64,000 bases of DNA from Leifsonia sp. Root227 (lineage in GTDB: Bacteria > Actinomycetota > Actinomycetes > Actinomycetales > Microbacteriaceae). Positions 26,407-36,898 of this stretch are shown here, piece by piece. Numbering within the stretch: the first letter of the stretch is position 1; every line of letters starts with the position of its first letter. The stretch spans positions 912,812 to 976,811 of the forward strand of contig NZ_LMIO01000003.1 of NCBI RefSeq assembly GCF_001428745.1, read 5' to 3'. The notes under the pieces are model-generated. The model ran no database searches and was not told the DNA's origin. It saw only the letters and a program-made list of their open reading frames with translations. A program made the position numbers and the translations under genes.

Positions 26407-28248
26407 ATGCCGAACGAACCGAACGCCGTCCACCGCGCACGCGGCACCCTGTCTCGAACCCCCGACCTCGCCCGCCTCGCCGCCGCCCGCGCCAGGGAGC
26501 GGGGGTGGCGGACGCTCACGACCCTGTCAGTGGATGCGCGGGAGCTCCGCCAGGTGGTGCTGCTTCCGGAGCGCCCGCATCCCGTAGTGCTGTGCGCGCG
26601 GGTGCGCGCCGCCGCCGCGCCAGGCTCCGCGTGGGAGGCGGCGGCGCGCAGGGAGGCGAGGTCGGAGCACGTCGTCGGGGTACTGGCGGGGCTGCCGCCC
26701 GACGGAAGCGTGGAGACGGATCGGTCAGGCACTGTCGAGTTCCTGATGCTGGAACACGCTCAGGGCGGAACGCTGTCCGCGCTGCTCGATCGCCGCCGGA
26801 TGGTGAGAGCGGACGAGGCAGCGACCATCCTGATCGGCACCGCCTCCGGTCTCGGCGCCCTGCACGAGGCGGGGTGGGCGGTGGGCGGCCTCACCGCCGA
26901 CGGCATCGCGTTCCGGCCGGACGGCTGCCCAGCCGTCGACGGGCTCCGGGATGCGCGACCACTCACCGACGCAGACGCTCTGTCGGACCGCCGCGCGTAT
27001 CGCGCCATCGCCGAGCGGCTGTGCACGCTCGTTCCCTCACCGGGCGGCTGGCGCTTGCTCGACGCGGTGGATGCCGCGCTCTCGGTCCCTGCGCCGCACG
27101 CCGGATCTAATGCCGGCCCGTGGGAACGGGCGATCTCCGGTGTGCTCGCGGTGGTCGAGCCCGGCGTCGTGCGCCTGGGGGAGGACGTGGACGCGGCAGG
27201 AGCGACTGCGGCAGGGATCGGGGCGGCAGGGATGCGTGCGATGGGCGGTGCTGCCAGGGAGGTCGGAGCTCACGGGGCGGGTGCGGCTGTCGAGTCGCAC
27301 GCAGAGTCCGCACCGGTCGTCGGCCTGGGCGCCGGTGGGGAGGGCAGCCGGACACCTCGGCGGACGCACGGCGAGCTCGTCGCTGCGGGGCTGCGCGTCG
27401 CCGCCGATCATGCCCGGCGCTCGGCGGTGCGACGTGATCAGCAGCGTCGGCCGGAGACCGACCTGGGAGGGGCGGAGACGCTGCCGCACCGCTCAGCCGC
27501 CTCCGCGCTCTCCCCCTTGTCGGCATACGAACCGGTCGCGGCGGTCACGGACGTCCTCCTCGACGGACGGCCCGTCGCACACGTCACAGGCCGACTGCGC
27601 GCCTGGCTGGCAGTGCGCAAGAAGCTCGTGGCCGTTGCGGTCGCTCCTGTCGTCGCCATCGGTGCCGTCCTCGTGCTCCTCCCCGGCCCGGCCGATGCGG
27701 ACGGTGCGGGAGCGGCCAGCGATGCCGTGGGAGCGGGTGGAGCGAGCGGGACACGATCGGGTGCGCCGGCGGCGAGGACGGGATCGGGGCGGTCCGGGCC
27801 GGCGCCGGAGGATGAACGCACGTCCTCACCGTCATCCTCGCCGTCGTCGTCGTCGTCCTCGCCGTCGTCCCCGCCGTCATCTTCACCGCCCGGGGTGCCA
27901 GGCGCCGCAGGTGCGCCCGTGGGCGGGGAGCCCGTGGAGGCCGCTCCCGTGCTGCTGCGTGCCCGCCATGCGTGCTTCGCGGCGAAGGCGCGAGAGGCGG
28001 CCTGCCTGAACGACATCGTGCAGGCGGGGTCGCCGCTCGCGGAGTCCGATCGCGCCGCGCTCGACGGTGCCGTCCTCGCAGAGGGGTTCGACTACGCCGG
28101 TGCCGCCGTGGAGCTCATGCAGCGCTGGGGCGACGCCGCGCTGGTGTCCGTGGCACCGGACAGGGCTCGCACGCCGAAAAGCGAACCGGCCTCGCTCCTG
28201 ATGGTCAGGAGCGAGGCCGGCTGGCGACTGCGGGAGGTGTTCCCGTGA
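26407..28248 (+). CDS. Membrane-anchored pseudokinase-like protein
   Basis: 613 residues. Residues about 35-260 follow the layout of bacterial Ser/Thr kinases: hinge FLMLEHAQGGTLSALLDRR, then LHEAGWAVGGLTADGIAF at the catalytic loop and AVDGLRDARPL at the metal-binding loop. The HRD Asp, loop Lys and Asn, the beta-3 Lys (VVLCARV) and the DFG motif are all replaced, so it should be catalytically dead. A low-complexity linker, one membrane helix (about 407-427, KKLVAVAVAPVVAIGAVLVL), a long Ser/Pro tract and a globular C-terminal domain of about 110 residues with two Cys follow. Its stop directly abuts the convergent E2 stop (TGATCA). Function unknown. Confidence 0.7.
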   Translation: MPNEPNAVHRARGTLSRTPDLARLAAARARERGWRTLTTLSVDARELRQVVLLPERPHPVVLCARVRAAAAPGSAWEAAARREARSEHVVGVLAGLPPDGSVETDRSGTVEFLMLEHAQGGTLSALLDRRRMVRADEAATILIGTASGLGALHEAGWAVGGLTADGIAFRPDGCPAVDGLRDARPLTDADALSDRRAYRAIAERLCTLVPSPGGWRLLDAVDAALSVPAPHAGSNAGPWERAISGVLAVVEPGVVRLGEDVDAAGATAAGIGAAGMRAMGGAAREVGAHGAGAAVESHAESAPVVGLGAGGEGSRTPRRTHGELVAAGLRVAADHARRSAVRRDQQRRPETDLGGAETLPHRSAASALSPLSAYEPVAAVTDVLLDGRPVAHVTGRLRAWLAVRKKLVAVAVAPVVAIGAVLVLLPGPADADGAGAASDAVGAGGASGTRSGAPAARTGSGRSGPAPEDERTSSPSSSPSSSSSSPSSPPSSSPPGVPGAAGAPVGGEPVEAAPVLLRARHACFAAKAREAACLNDIVQAGSPLAESDRAALDGAVLAEGFDYAGAAVELMQRWGDAALVSVAPDRARTPKSEPASLLMVRSEAGWRLREVFP

Positions 28249-29829
28249 TCAGATGCCGAGGTTCGCCTCGAAGTTGCCGCCCTCGAGACGGTTCTTCACC
28301 GCGACGAGGAAGCGGGACGCGTCGGCGCCGTCGACGATCCGGTGGTCGTACGAAAGAGCCAGGTAGACGGTGGAACGGATCGCGATCGAGTCGGTTCCGT
28401 CCGCCGAGATGACGACGGGGCGCTTCGTGACGATGCCGGTGCCGAGGATGGCCACCTGGGGGAGGAACACGACGGGCGTGTCGAACAGCGCGCCACGCGA
28501 ACCGGTGTTGGTCAGCGTGAACGTGCCGCCCGCGAGCTCGTCGGGCTTCAGACGGTTCTCACGGGTGCGCTCTGCGAGGTCCGCGATCTCCTTGGCGAGA
28601 CCGGCGAGGTCGAGCTCCGAGGCGTTGCGCACCACGGGGGTGAGCAGGCCGCGCTCGGTGTCGACGGCGATCGACATGTTCTCGTGGTCCGGGTAGACGA
28701 TCGAGTCGCCGTCGATGGTCGCGTTGATGACGGGGTACGTCTTCAGCGCCTCGGCGGCGGCCAGAGCGAAGAACGGGAGGAAGGACAGCTTGACGCCGGT
28801 CTTGGTCTGGAAGTCGGCCTTGACCTTGTCGCGGAACGCGGCGACCTTGGTCACGTCGACCTCGACCACCGAGGTGAGCTGAGCGGACGACTGCATCGAG
28901 ACGACGGCGCGCTCGGCCACGACCTTGCGCAGGCGCGACATCGGCTGCGTCGTGCCGCGCAGCGGCGACACCTCAGGCGCCGGTGCAGCAGCAGCGGTCG
29001 ACGGGGCAGCAGAAGCAGCGGGAGCGGCAGCCGCGGAGAGGATGTCCTCCTTGCGGATGCGTCCGCCGACACCGGTGCCGGTCACGGTCGACAGGTCGAT
29101 GCCCTGCTCGTTCGCGAGCTTGCGGACGATCGGGGTGACATACCCTGCGTTGCCGGCGTGCGCGCCACCCGAGGATGCGGGAGCTGCGGCAGGAGCCGAC
29201 GCCGCGGCAGGAGCCGGAGCTGCGGCAGGAGCCGGAGCTGCGGCAGGAGCCGGAGCTGCGGCAGGAGCCGGAGCTGCGGCAGGAGCCGGAGCGGCCTCGG
29301 CGGCCGGAGCTGCGGCGGGCGCGGGTGCGGCAGCCGGTGCCGGCGCCGCGGCGGGTGCCGGTGCGGCTTCCGCTGCCGGTGCGGGAGCAGCAGCGACGGG
29401 CGCGGCCGGTGCGGCCTCAGCAGCAGGTGCGGGGGCAGCCTCTGCGGCGGGCGCAGGTGCAGCCTCCGTTGCCGGTGCCGATGCGGCCTCAGCGGGCGCG
29501 GCCTCGGCCGGTGCGGCCTCGGCCGGTGCAGCCTCAGCCTCGGCGGGAGCGGCCTCGGCGGCGGGAGCGGCCGGAGCCTCGCCTCCGCCGGAGCCGTCGC
29601 CGATCGTCACGAGCGCAGTGCCCACCTCGACGGTCTCGTCCTCCTGCACCAGGATCGCCTCGATGACGCCCGCGATGGGGGAGGGGATCTCGGTGTCGAC
29701 CTTGTCGGTCGAGACTTCGAGCAGGGGCTCGTCCACCTCGACACGGTCGCCAACGTTCTTCAGCCAGCGGGTGACCGTGCCTTCCGTGACACTCTCGCCG
29801 AGTGCCGGGAGGCTGACGGATTCGCTCAT
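28249..29829 (-). CDS. sucB: 2-oxoacid dehydrogenase complex E2, dihydrolipoamide acyltransferase
   Basis: 526 residues: one lipoyl domain (1-76) with lipoyl-Lys43 in STDKVDTEIP, an Ala/Pro/Glu linker of about 150 residues, a peripheral-subunit-binding domain (about 228-265, YVTPIVRKLANEQGIDL) and the catalytic domain ending with SYDHRIVDGADASRFL (catalytic His). Often named sucB, but in actinobacteria this E2 usually serves pyruvate dehydrogenase or a mixed complex (DlaT/AceF); the acyl substrate cannot be read from sequence. Mycobacterial DlaT carries two lipoyl domains, this one only one. The E3 gene lies 64 bases upstream; no E1 gene is nearby. Confidence 0.9.
   Translation of the reverse strand: MSESVSLPALGESVTEGTVTRWLKNVGDRVEVDEPLLEVSTDKVDTEIPSPIAGVIEAILVQEDETVEVGTALVTIGDGSGGGEAPAAPAAEAAPAEAEAAPAEAAPAEAAPAEAASAPATEAAPAPAAEAAPAPAAEAAPAAPVAAAPAPAAEAAPAPAAAPAPAAAPAPAAAPAAEAAPAPAAAPAPAAAPAPAAAPAPAAAPAPAAASAPAAAPASSGGAHAGNAGYVTPIVRKLANEQGIDLSTVTGTGVGGRIRKEDILSAAAAPAASAAPSTAAAAPAPEVSPLRGTTQPMSRLRKVVAERAVVSMQSSAQLTSVVEVDVTKVAAFRDKVKADFQTKTGVKLSFLPFFALAAAEALKTYPVINATIDGDSIVYPDHENMSIAVDTERGLLTPVVRNASELDLAGLAKEIADLAERTRENRLKPDELAGGTFTLTNTGSRGALFDTPVVFLPQVAILGTGIVTKRPVVISADGTDSIAIRSTVYLALSYDHRIVDGADASRFLVAVKNRLEGGNFEANLGI
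29207..29292 (-). repeat. 18-base tandem repeat in the E2 linker
   Basis: Four exact copies of GCAGGAGCCGGAGCTGCG (plus strand, 29207-29278) and a partial fifth encode the repeated Ala-Pro linker. Such tracts can expand or contract by slippage without leaving frame. Confidence 0.9.
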
Positions 29830-29893
29830 GAGCTTGTCTCCTTCAAACCAATTCGTTCAGTAGTTTATTGCAGTCGCGCCGACCGGCGGCGGA

Positions 29894-31267
29894 CTAAAGG
29901 GTGTGCAGCGGCTTGCCTGCCAGGTACAGGAACGCCTCGCCCAGCGACTCGTTCTGCGTGGGGTGCGCGTGGATGAGCGGGGCGATGTCCTCCGGGTACG
30001 CCTCCCAGTTCACCGCGAGCTGTGCCTCGCCGATGAGCTCGCCGACGCGGGCGCCGATCATGTGGACGCCGACCACGGGGCCGTCGATCACGCGGACGAC
30101 CTTCACCGAACCGTTGGTGCCGATGATCTCGCTCTTGCCGTTGCCGGCCAGGCTGTAGTCGTAGCTCGACACCTTGTCAGCGCCGTACTGCTCGACGGCC
30201 TTGGCCTCCGAGAGGCCGACAGAGGCGACCTCGGGGTCGCAGTACGTGACCTTCGGGATGTTGACATCCGGGACGATGATCGGGTTCAGGCCCGCGATCT
30301 CCTCCGCGACGAAGATGCCCTGCTGGAAGCCGCGGTGAGCGAGCTGCAGGCCGGGGACGATGTCGCCGACCGCGTAGACGCCGGGAACGCTGGTCTGCAG
30401 ACGCTCGTCGGTGATCACGAAGCCGCGGTCGAGGGTGACGCCTGCCTCCTCGTAGCCGAGGTTGGCCGTCGACGGGCCACGGCCGACGGCGACGAGCAGC
30501 AGCTCGGCGTCGACGGTGTCGCCGTTCTCGAGCGTGACGACGACGCCGTCGTCGTTCTGGGTGACGCCGGAGAACCGGACGCCGAGACGGTAGTCGATGC
30601 CGCGGCGGCGGAACGCGCGCTCCAGCGACTTGCTGATGGTCTCGTCCTCGTTGGGGACGAGGTGCGGGAGCGCCTCGATGATGGTGACGTCAGCGCCGAA
30701 GGACTTCCAGACGCTGGCGAACTCTACGCCGATGACTCCGCCGCCGAGCACGGCGACCTTCTTCGGGACGAAGTCCAGCTCGAGGGCCTGCTCGCTCGTG
30801 ATGACGCGGCCGCCGATCTCAAGACCGGGGAGCGAGCGCGAGTACGAGCCCGTCGCGAGGATGACGTTCTTGCCGACGATGGTGTCCTCGCCGACCTGCA
30901 CGGTGGTGGGGGAGGTGAGACGACCCTCACCCTCGATGACCGTGATCTTGCGAGCCTTGACCAGGCCCTGCAGTCCCTTGTACTTCTTGGCGACGATGCC
31001 CTGGCGGTACTCCGTCACACCGTTGATGTCGATGCCCTGGAACTCGGTGACGATGCCGTACTTCGACGACTCGCGCGAGTAGTCCGCCACCTCGGCCGCG
31101 TGCAGCAGCGCCTTGGTGGGGATGCATCCCCGGTGCAGGCAGGTGCCTCCGACCTTGTCTTTCTCGATCATCCCAACGGTGAAACCGAGCTCGGCCGCAC
31201 GCAGCGCTGCTGCGTAGCCTCCACTCCCACCGCCGAGTACCACAATGTCAAAGTTCTGCTCAGACAC
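29894..31267 (-). CDS. lpdA: Dihydrolipoyl dehydrogenase (E3)
   Basis: A 457-residue flavoprotein reoxidising the lipoyl arms of E2 with NAD. FAD-binding LGGGSGGYAAALRAAE (11-26), redox-active Cys43 and Cys48 in GGTCLHRGCIPTKA, the NAD-binding VAVLGGGVIGVEFAS and the C-terminal HAHPTQNESLGEA with the catalytic His-Glu pair are all intact. The GTG start at 31267 has GGGAG upstream; a much longer frame runs on without homology. It lies directly upstream of the E2 gene. Confidence 0.96.
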   Translation of the reverse strand: MSEQNFDIVVLGGGSGGYAAALRAAELGFTVGMIEKDKVGGTCLHRGCIPTKALLHAAEVADYSRESSKYGIVTEFQGIDINGVTEYRQGIVAKKYKGLQGLVKARKITVIEGEGRLTSPTTVQVGEDTIVGKNVILATGSYSRSLPGLEIGGRVITSEQALELDFVPKKVAVLGGGVIGVEFASVWKSFGADVTIIEALPHLVPNEDETISKSLERAFRRRGIDYRLGVRFSGVTQNDDGVVVTLENGDTVDAELLLVAVGRGPSTANLGYEEAGVTLDRGFVITDERLQTSVPGVYAVGDIVPGLQLAHRGFQQGIFVAEEIAGLNPIIVPDVNIPKVTYCDPEVASVGLSEAKAVEQYGADKVSSYDYSLAGNGKSEIIGTNGSVKVVRVIDGPVVGVHMIGARVGELIGEAQLAVNWEAYPEDIAPLIHAHPTQNESLGEAFLYLAGKPLHTL

Positions 31268-31376
31268 CCAGCTACTCCCTCGCGCATCAAGATTCGTGAC
31301 ACGACCCTGCCCCGAGGGGTCACTCGTGGGCAGGCGTTTGAATGCGGCAAGAATTTTTCTTGCCCATACGACCCTA

Positions 31377-32909
31377 CTACTTCCGGGAAAAGTCCTCGGC
31401 CAACCGGATGAGCGCTCGCACCGTGACGGCGGTCGGTCCCTTGCCGGTGAAACCGTATGGAGACGCAGGTCCCTTGGCCGGCCCGGCGATGTCGAGGTGG
31501 GCCCACGGGATGCGCGGCGAATCCTCAGCATCTCCTGTGCGTCCGACGAACTCCTGCAGGAAGACGGCTGCGAGCAGCATCCCGCCTGCGGTGTTGCCAG
31601 GGTTCGCGTTGGCGATGTCGGCGACCTCGGAGTTGATGGTCGCGCGCAGCTCGCCGGGCAGCGGCATCGGCCAGAGCAGTTCACCGGACGCCTTCGCGGC
31701 CTCGACCACCTCGCCGACCAGGGCGTCGTCTCCCATGACGGCGGCGTAGCGGGTGCCGAGCGCGACCATCGCAGCGCCGGTGAGCGTCGCGACGTCCACG
31801 ATCGCGTCCGGCTGCTCCTCGCTCGCCGCGACCAGTCCGTCCGCCATCACCAGACGGCCTTCCGCATCCGTGTTCAGCACCTCGACGGTCCTGCCGCCGC
31901 GGATGCGCAGTACGTCATTCGGCCGAATCGCCGAGCCGGACGGCATGTTCTCCGCGATGCAGAGCCAGGCCGTCACCTTCACGGGGAGGGCGAGCCTGGC
32001 GGCGGCGAGCACGACGGCCAGCACCGTGGCGGCGCCGGTCATGTCGTACTTCATTCCGACCATCCCGGTCGGCGGCTTGAGCGAGAGCCCGCCGGTGTCG
32101 AACGTGATGCCCTTGCCGACCAGCGCGAGGTGCTTCCCGGCTCCCGCGGGCGCGTAGGTGACCTTGACCAGTCGCGGCGGCCTGGCGGAGCCCTGGCCGA
32201 CCCCGAGGATGCCGCCGAAGCCGCCTGCTTCGAGCTGCGTCTCGTCCCACACCCGCACGTCGACCGGTAGCCCGGCGGCGGCGCGCTCTGCGGCGTCGGC
32301 GAGGGTCGCCGGGTAGAGGTCGAGCGGCGGCGCGTTGACGAGGTCCTTGACGAGCGCGACGGCCTCTGCGGACGCGACAGCGCGGGCGACGAGAGCGTCA
32401 GCCCCGGATGCGTCGTCGCCGGATGCGCCGGCAGGCATCCCGACGACGTCGATGGATGCGACAGGCGCCTTCACCGACGCCTTCGACGCCTCGCGGTACT
32501 CCGTGAAGGCGTACGAGCCGATCGCCGCGCCCTCCAGCGCGGCCGCGAGCTGCTCGTCGCCGTCCGTCGGCAGGGCGACCGTCACCGCGGCCGTGCCGGC
32601 CAGCTGGCGGATTCCGCTGCCAGCGGCGTACCGCAGCGCGTCCGCATCCACCGGCTCCGGCAGTCCGATCACCGCGAGCGATGGGCCCGTCCCGCTGCCA
32701 GGCAGCCGCACCAGCTCGTCCTTGCCGCCGCCGAAGCCGACGGCCTGGAGCTGCGCTGCGACATCGCCAGCCGCGCGCACGACGTCTTCGACGGCCGAGG
32801 CGGCCGTCACGACGATCGAGCCGCCGGATGCGCGCGCGCCGATCAGGAGCACGTCGCCTGCCGGGGAGACGACGGAGGAGGACGAGAGCGAAAGAGAGGG
32901 GACGGTCAT
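31377..32909 (-). CDS. pepA: Leucyl aminopeptidase (M17)
   Basis: A 510-residue M17 cytosol aminopeptidase. The two-zinc site is visible in LVGKGITFDTGGLSLKP (Lys, Asp), MKYDMTGAA and VLNTDAEGRLVMADGL (Asp, Glu, Arg). The N-terminal macro-like domain is divergent, as usual. It cleaves N-terminal residues from peptides in the cytoplasm. The gene has its own leaderless-type promoter and lies upstream of lpdA on the same strand. Confidence 0.95.
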   Translation of the reverse strand: MTVPSLSLSSSSVVSPAGDVLLIGARASGGSIVVTAASAVEDVVRAAGDVAAQLQAVGFGGGKDELVRLPGSGTGPSLAVIGLPEPVDADALRYAAGSGIRQLAGTAAVTVALPTDGDEQLAAALEGAAIGSYAFTEYREASKASVKAPVASIDVVGMPAGASGDDASGADALVARAVASAEAVALVKDLVNAPPLDLYPATLADAAERAAAGLPVDVRVWDETQLEAGGFGGILGVGQGSARPPRLVKVTYAPAGAGKHLALVGKGITFDTGGLSLKPPTGMVGMKYDMTGAATVLAVVLAAARLALPVKVTAWLCIAENMPSGSAIRPNDVLRIRGGRTVEVLNTDAEGRLVMADGLVAASEEQPDAIVDVATLTGAAMVALGTRYAAVMGDDALVGEVVEAAKASGELLWPMPLPGELRATINSEVADIANANPGNTAGGMLLAAVFLQEFVGRTGDAEDSPRIPWAHLDIAGPAKGPASPYGFTGKGPTAVTVRALIRLAEDFSRK

Positions 32910-32915
32910 GCTTCG

Positions 32916-32921
32916 AATCTA
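32916..32921 (-). promoter_or_regulatory. -10 box of pepA (leaderless)
   Basis: TAGATT, six bases before the pepA ATG, identical in sequence and spacing to ppgK. Confidence 0.6.
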
Positions 32922-33026
32922 GCCGTTCGGCCCCGGTGCGCCAGTGCGGTGGGGGTCGGGGTGCGTGTTCGCTGTGGGCGTGCGACTTCGAAGCCCGTTC
33001 GCAGCGTCGGGCCGGAACGGTCGGCC

Positions 33027-33032
33027 TAGAGT
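33027..33032 (+). promoter_or_regulatory. -10 box of the PAC2 gene (leaderless)
   Basis: TAGAGT, six bases before the ATG at 33039. Confidence 0.55.
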
Positions 33033-33038
33033 TGAAAT

Positions 33039-33971
33039 ATGCATGATCCGGCCGAGCTGTACGACCTGAACGAGCCCCTCTCCGAGGTGCCGGAAGGGCT
33101 CAACCTGGTCGCCGGTCTGACCGGCTTCGCCGACGCCGGTTCCGGCGTCACCCAGCTCGGCACCTATCTGCTCGGCACCCTCGACAACGAGGTCGTGGCC
33201 ACCTTCGACACGGACATCCTGCTCGACTACCGCGCCCGCAGGCCGATCATCTACTTCGACCAGGACCACCTCACCGACTACCAGCCGGCGTCGCTCAAGC
33301 TCTACCTCGCGTACGACGAGCTCCGCCAGCCGTTCCTCCTCCTCTCCGGGTTCGAGCCGGACTTCCAGTGGGAGCGCTTCACGCAGGCCGTCCTCGACCT
33401 CATCGACAGGCTCAAGGTCAAGTCGGTCACCTGGGTGCACTCCATCCCGATGCCCGTGCCGCACACCCGTCCCATCGGCGTCACGGTCAGCGGCAACCGC
33501 ACCGACCTCATCGACTCCATGTCCATCTGGAAGCCGCACACCCAGGTGCCGGCGAACGCCCTGCACCTGCTGGAGTTCCGGCTGCAGCAGCTCTCGTATC
33601 CGATCGCAGGGTTCATCCTGCTCATCCCGCACTACCTGGCCGACACCGAATACCCTGCGGCGGCGATCGCGGCGCTCGACAGCATCAGCGCCGCGACAGG
33701 GCTGATCTTCCCCACCGACCGGCTGCGTCAGGAAGACAGGGAGTTCGTCGCGAACATCGACGAGCAGGTCGACCAGAACGCGGAGCTCGGCCGCCTGGTC
33801 GGCACTCTCGAGGAGCGGCACGACAGCTATATGGAGGACAACCAGCTCCGGTCGCCGCTGACCGACCGCGACGGCGAGCTGCCGAGCGCGGACGAGATCG
33901 CCGCCGAGCTGGAGAACTTCCTCGCCTTCCGTCGCCACGGCGACGAGGAGAACGGCCCGACCGCATCCTGA
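33039..33971 (+). CDS. PAC2-family protein
   Basis: 310 residues matching the PAC2 (proteasome-assembly-chaperone-like) family of actinobacteria: LVAGLTGFADAGSGVTQLGT near the N-terminus, DYRARRPIIYFDQDHLTDY, and HSIPMPVPHTRPIGVTVSGN. The acidic C-terminal 60 residues are probably helical or disordered. A link to protein turnover is suggested only by the family name; function is unproven. It is divergent from pepA and 28 bases before the MFS gene. Confidence 0.85.
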   Translation: MHDPAELYDLNEPLSEVPEGLNLVAGLTGFADAGSGVTQLGTYLLGTLDNEVVATFDTDILLDYRARRPIIYFDQDHLTDYQPASLKLYLAYDELRQPFLLLSGFEPDFQWERFTQAVLDLIDRLKVKSVTWVHSIPMPVPHTRPIGVTVSGNRTDLIDSMSIWKPHTQVPANALHLLEFRLQQLSYPIAGFILLIPHYLADTEYPAAAIAALDSISAATGLIFPTDRLRQEDREFVANIDEQVDQNAELGRLVGTLEERHDSYMEDNQLRSPLTDRDGELPSADEIAAELENFLAFRRHGDEENGPTAS

Positions 33972-33999
33972 GGCACCCAGGCGGTAATACGCTGGTGAG

Positions 34000-35340
34000 G
34001 TGAATTCGCGGCGCTCCTGGCTCATCTTCGTGGTCGGCGTCTTCGCGTACCTCGTCGCTGTCATGCAGCGCACCAGCATCGGCGTCGCCGGGGTCTCCGC
34101 CACGGAGCGCTTCCACAGCACGGCGTCCGTGCTGTCGACGCTCGCCGTCGTGCAGCTCATCGTCTACGCCGCCATGCAGATCCCGGTCGGCGTGCTCATC
34201 GACAGGGTCGGCTCCCGCACCCTGATGGCGGTGGGCACCGCACTCATGATCGTCGGTCAGGTGACCGTGGCGTTCGCGCCGACCATCGGGGTCGCGATCA
34301 TCGGGCGCATCCTGGTCGGGGCAGGGGATGCGACGGTCTTCACCTCGCTCATGCGGCTGATCAACTCGTGGTTCAGGGGGAGGCTCGTGCCTCAGCTGTC
34401 CCAGTGGATCGGCAACATCGGCCAGCTCGGTCAGGTGCTGTCCGCGATCCCGTTCGCGCTCATCCTGCACCAGGCCGGCTGGACGACCGCTTTTCTCAGC
34501 GCCGCCTCGCTGTCGGTCATCGCGCTGATCGGGATCGTCGTCGCGATCTCCGACCGCCCGGTCGGCTCGACGGAGGGACCGCGCCCCGCGAGCTGGGGTG
34601 AGTCGCTTCGCCAGTTGCGGATCAGCCTCGCCAGACCCGGCACGCAGCTCGGCTTCTGGTCGCACTTCGTCACCCAGTCCTCCGGGACCGTGTTCAGCCT
34701 GATGTGGGGGCTGCCCTTCATGGTGTTCGCGCTCGGCATGGACCCTGCGGAGGCCTCGGGACTGCTGATCGTCGCCGTCGTCGCCGGACTCATCTCCGGT
34801 CCGATCCTCGGCGTGCTGACGGCGCGGTATCCGCTGCGCCGCAGCAACCTCGTGCTCGCGATCGTGGCGATGATGGGCGTGGTCTGGGCCGTCGTGCTGC
34901 TCTGGCCGGGGACTCCGCCGCTCTGGCTGCTGATCGTGCTGCTGGTCGCCATCGGGATCGGCGGCCCAGGCTCGCTGATCGGCTTCGACTTCGCGCGCAC
35001 CTCCAACCCGCTGCACAGCCTCGGCTCTGCGAACGGCATCGTCAACGTCGGCGGTTTTCTGGCCAGCTTCGTGATGATGTTCCTGATCGGCGTCGCCCTC
35101 GATGCGCAGAACACGGCGCACATCGCGGCGGGAGGCGCGGCCGACCTCTACGCTCTCGATTCGTTCCGCTGGGCGTTCGCCATCCAGTACCTGATCGTCG
35201 GCATCGGCGTGGGCTTCCTCATCCACGCCAGGCGCCGCACGCGCCGCCTGCTCTCCGAGGATGAGGGAATAGAAGTGGCCCCGTTGTGGGTTCTACTCTC
35301 CGACGCGTGGAAGAGGCGCGGACGAGGGGTGGCAGGCTGA
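34000..35340 (+). CDS. Major facilitator superfamily transporter
   Basis: 446 residues with about twelve membrane helices. The loop between helices 2 and 3 has GVLIDRVGSRTLMAVG, the MFS signature, and a second copy (LTARYPLRRSNLVL) starts the C-terminal half. The substrate is not assignable. The GTG start at 34000 is nine bases after TAATAC. It may be co-transcribed with the PAC2 gene. The last 40 residues are cytoplasmic and basic. Confidence 0.85.
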   Translation: MNSRRSWLIFVVGVFAYLVAVMQRTSIGVAGVSATERFHSTASVLSTLAVVQLIVYAAMQIPVGVLIDRVGSRTLMAVGTALMIVGQVTVAFAPTIGVAIIGRILVGAGDATVFTSLMRLINSWFRGRLVPQLSQWIGNIGQLGQVLSAIPFALILHQAGWTTAFLSAASLSVIALIGIVVAISDRPVGSTEGPRPASWGESLRQLRISLARPGTQLGFWSHFVTQSSGTVFSLMWGLPFMVFALGMDPAEASGLLIVAVVAGLISGPILGVLTARYPLRRSNLVLAIVAMMGVVWAVVLLWPGTPPLWLLIVLLVAIGIGGPGSLIGFDFARTSNPLHSLGSANGIVNVGGFLASFVMMFLIGVALDAQNTAHIAAGGAADLYALDSFRWAFAIQYLIVGIGVGFLIHARRRTRRLLSEDEGIEVAPLWVLLSDAWKRRGRGVAG

Positions 35341-35446
35341 CGGACCGGCAGGACGGCAGCGCAGGGCGGATGGCGCACGTTTGGTCGGGGGTGCCCATGA
35401 AACGTGCAATAATTGTTGATCGGACCCGTTCATATCCAGGGGCTCG

Positions 35447-35463
35447 GAGCATTCTGAATGCTC
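35447..35463. promoter_or_regulatory. Dyad in the sigA leader region
   Basis: GAGCATT-CTG-AATGCTC, perfect seven-base arms, in the 235 bases before sigA. A TTGACA lies 17 bases downstream (35482-35487) with no clear -10. It could be an operator or a small hairpin of the preceding transcript. Confidence 0.35.
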
Positions 35464-35575
35464 GGCGCACACACCCAGGACTTGACATGGGTCTTAGTAA
35501 TGTCCGCACGCAACCTGAGCCAGGCCAAGGCGCTTCGGATTCTCGGCCCCTCCGCTTGGTATGAAAGGTGTTCAC

Positions 35576-36889
<1,314 letters not shown>

Positions 36890-36898
36890 GCCGGGGGA

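Noticed and set aside
28925..29863. Long Ala/Gly-rich open frame opposite the E2 gene
   Set aside because: It is the antisense shadow of the repetitive Ala-Pro linker; the E2 frame has clear domains.
35482..35487. TTGACA as the -35 of the sigA promoter
   Set aside because: No acceptable -10 lies 16-19 bases downstream, so I did not call a promoter from it.
35286..35564. 92-residue open frame overlapping the MFS gene end and the sigA leader
   Set aside because: It starts inside the MFS gene in another frame, has no ribosome binding site and no recognisable protein character.
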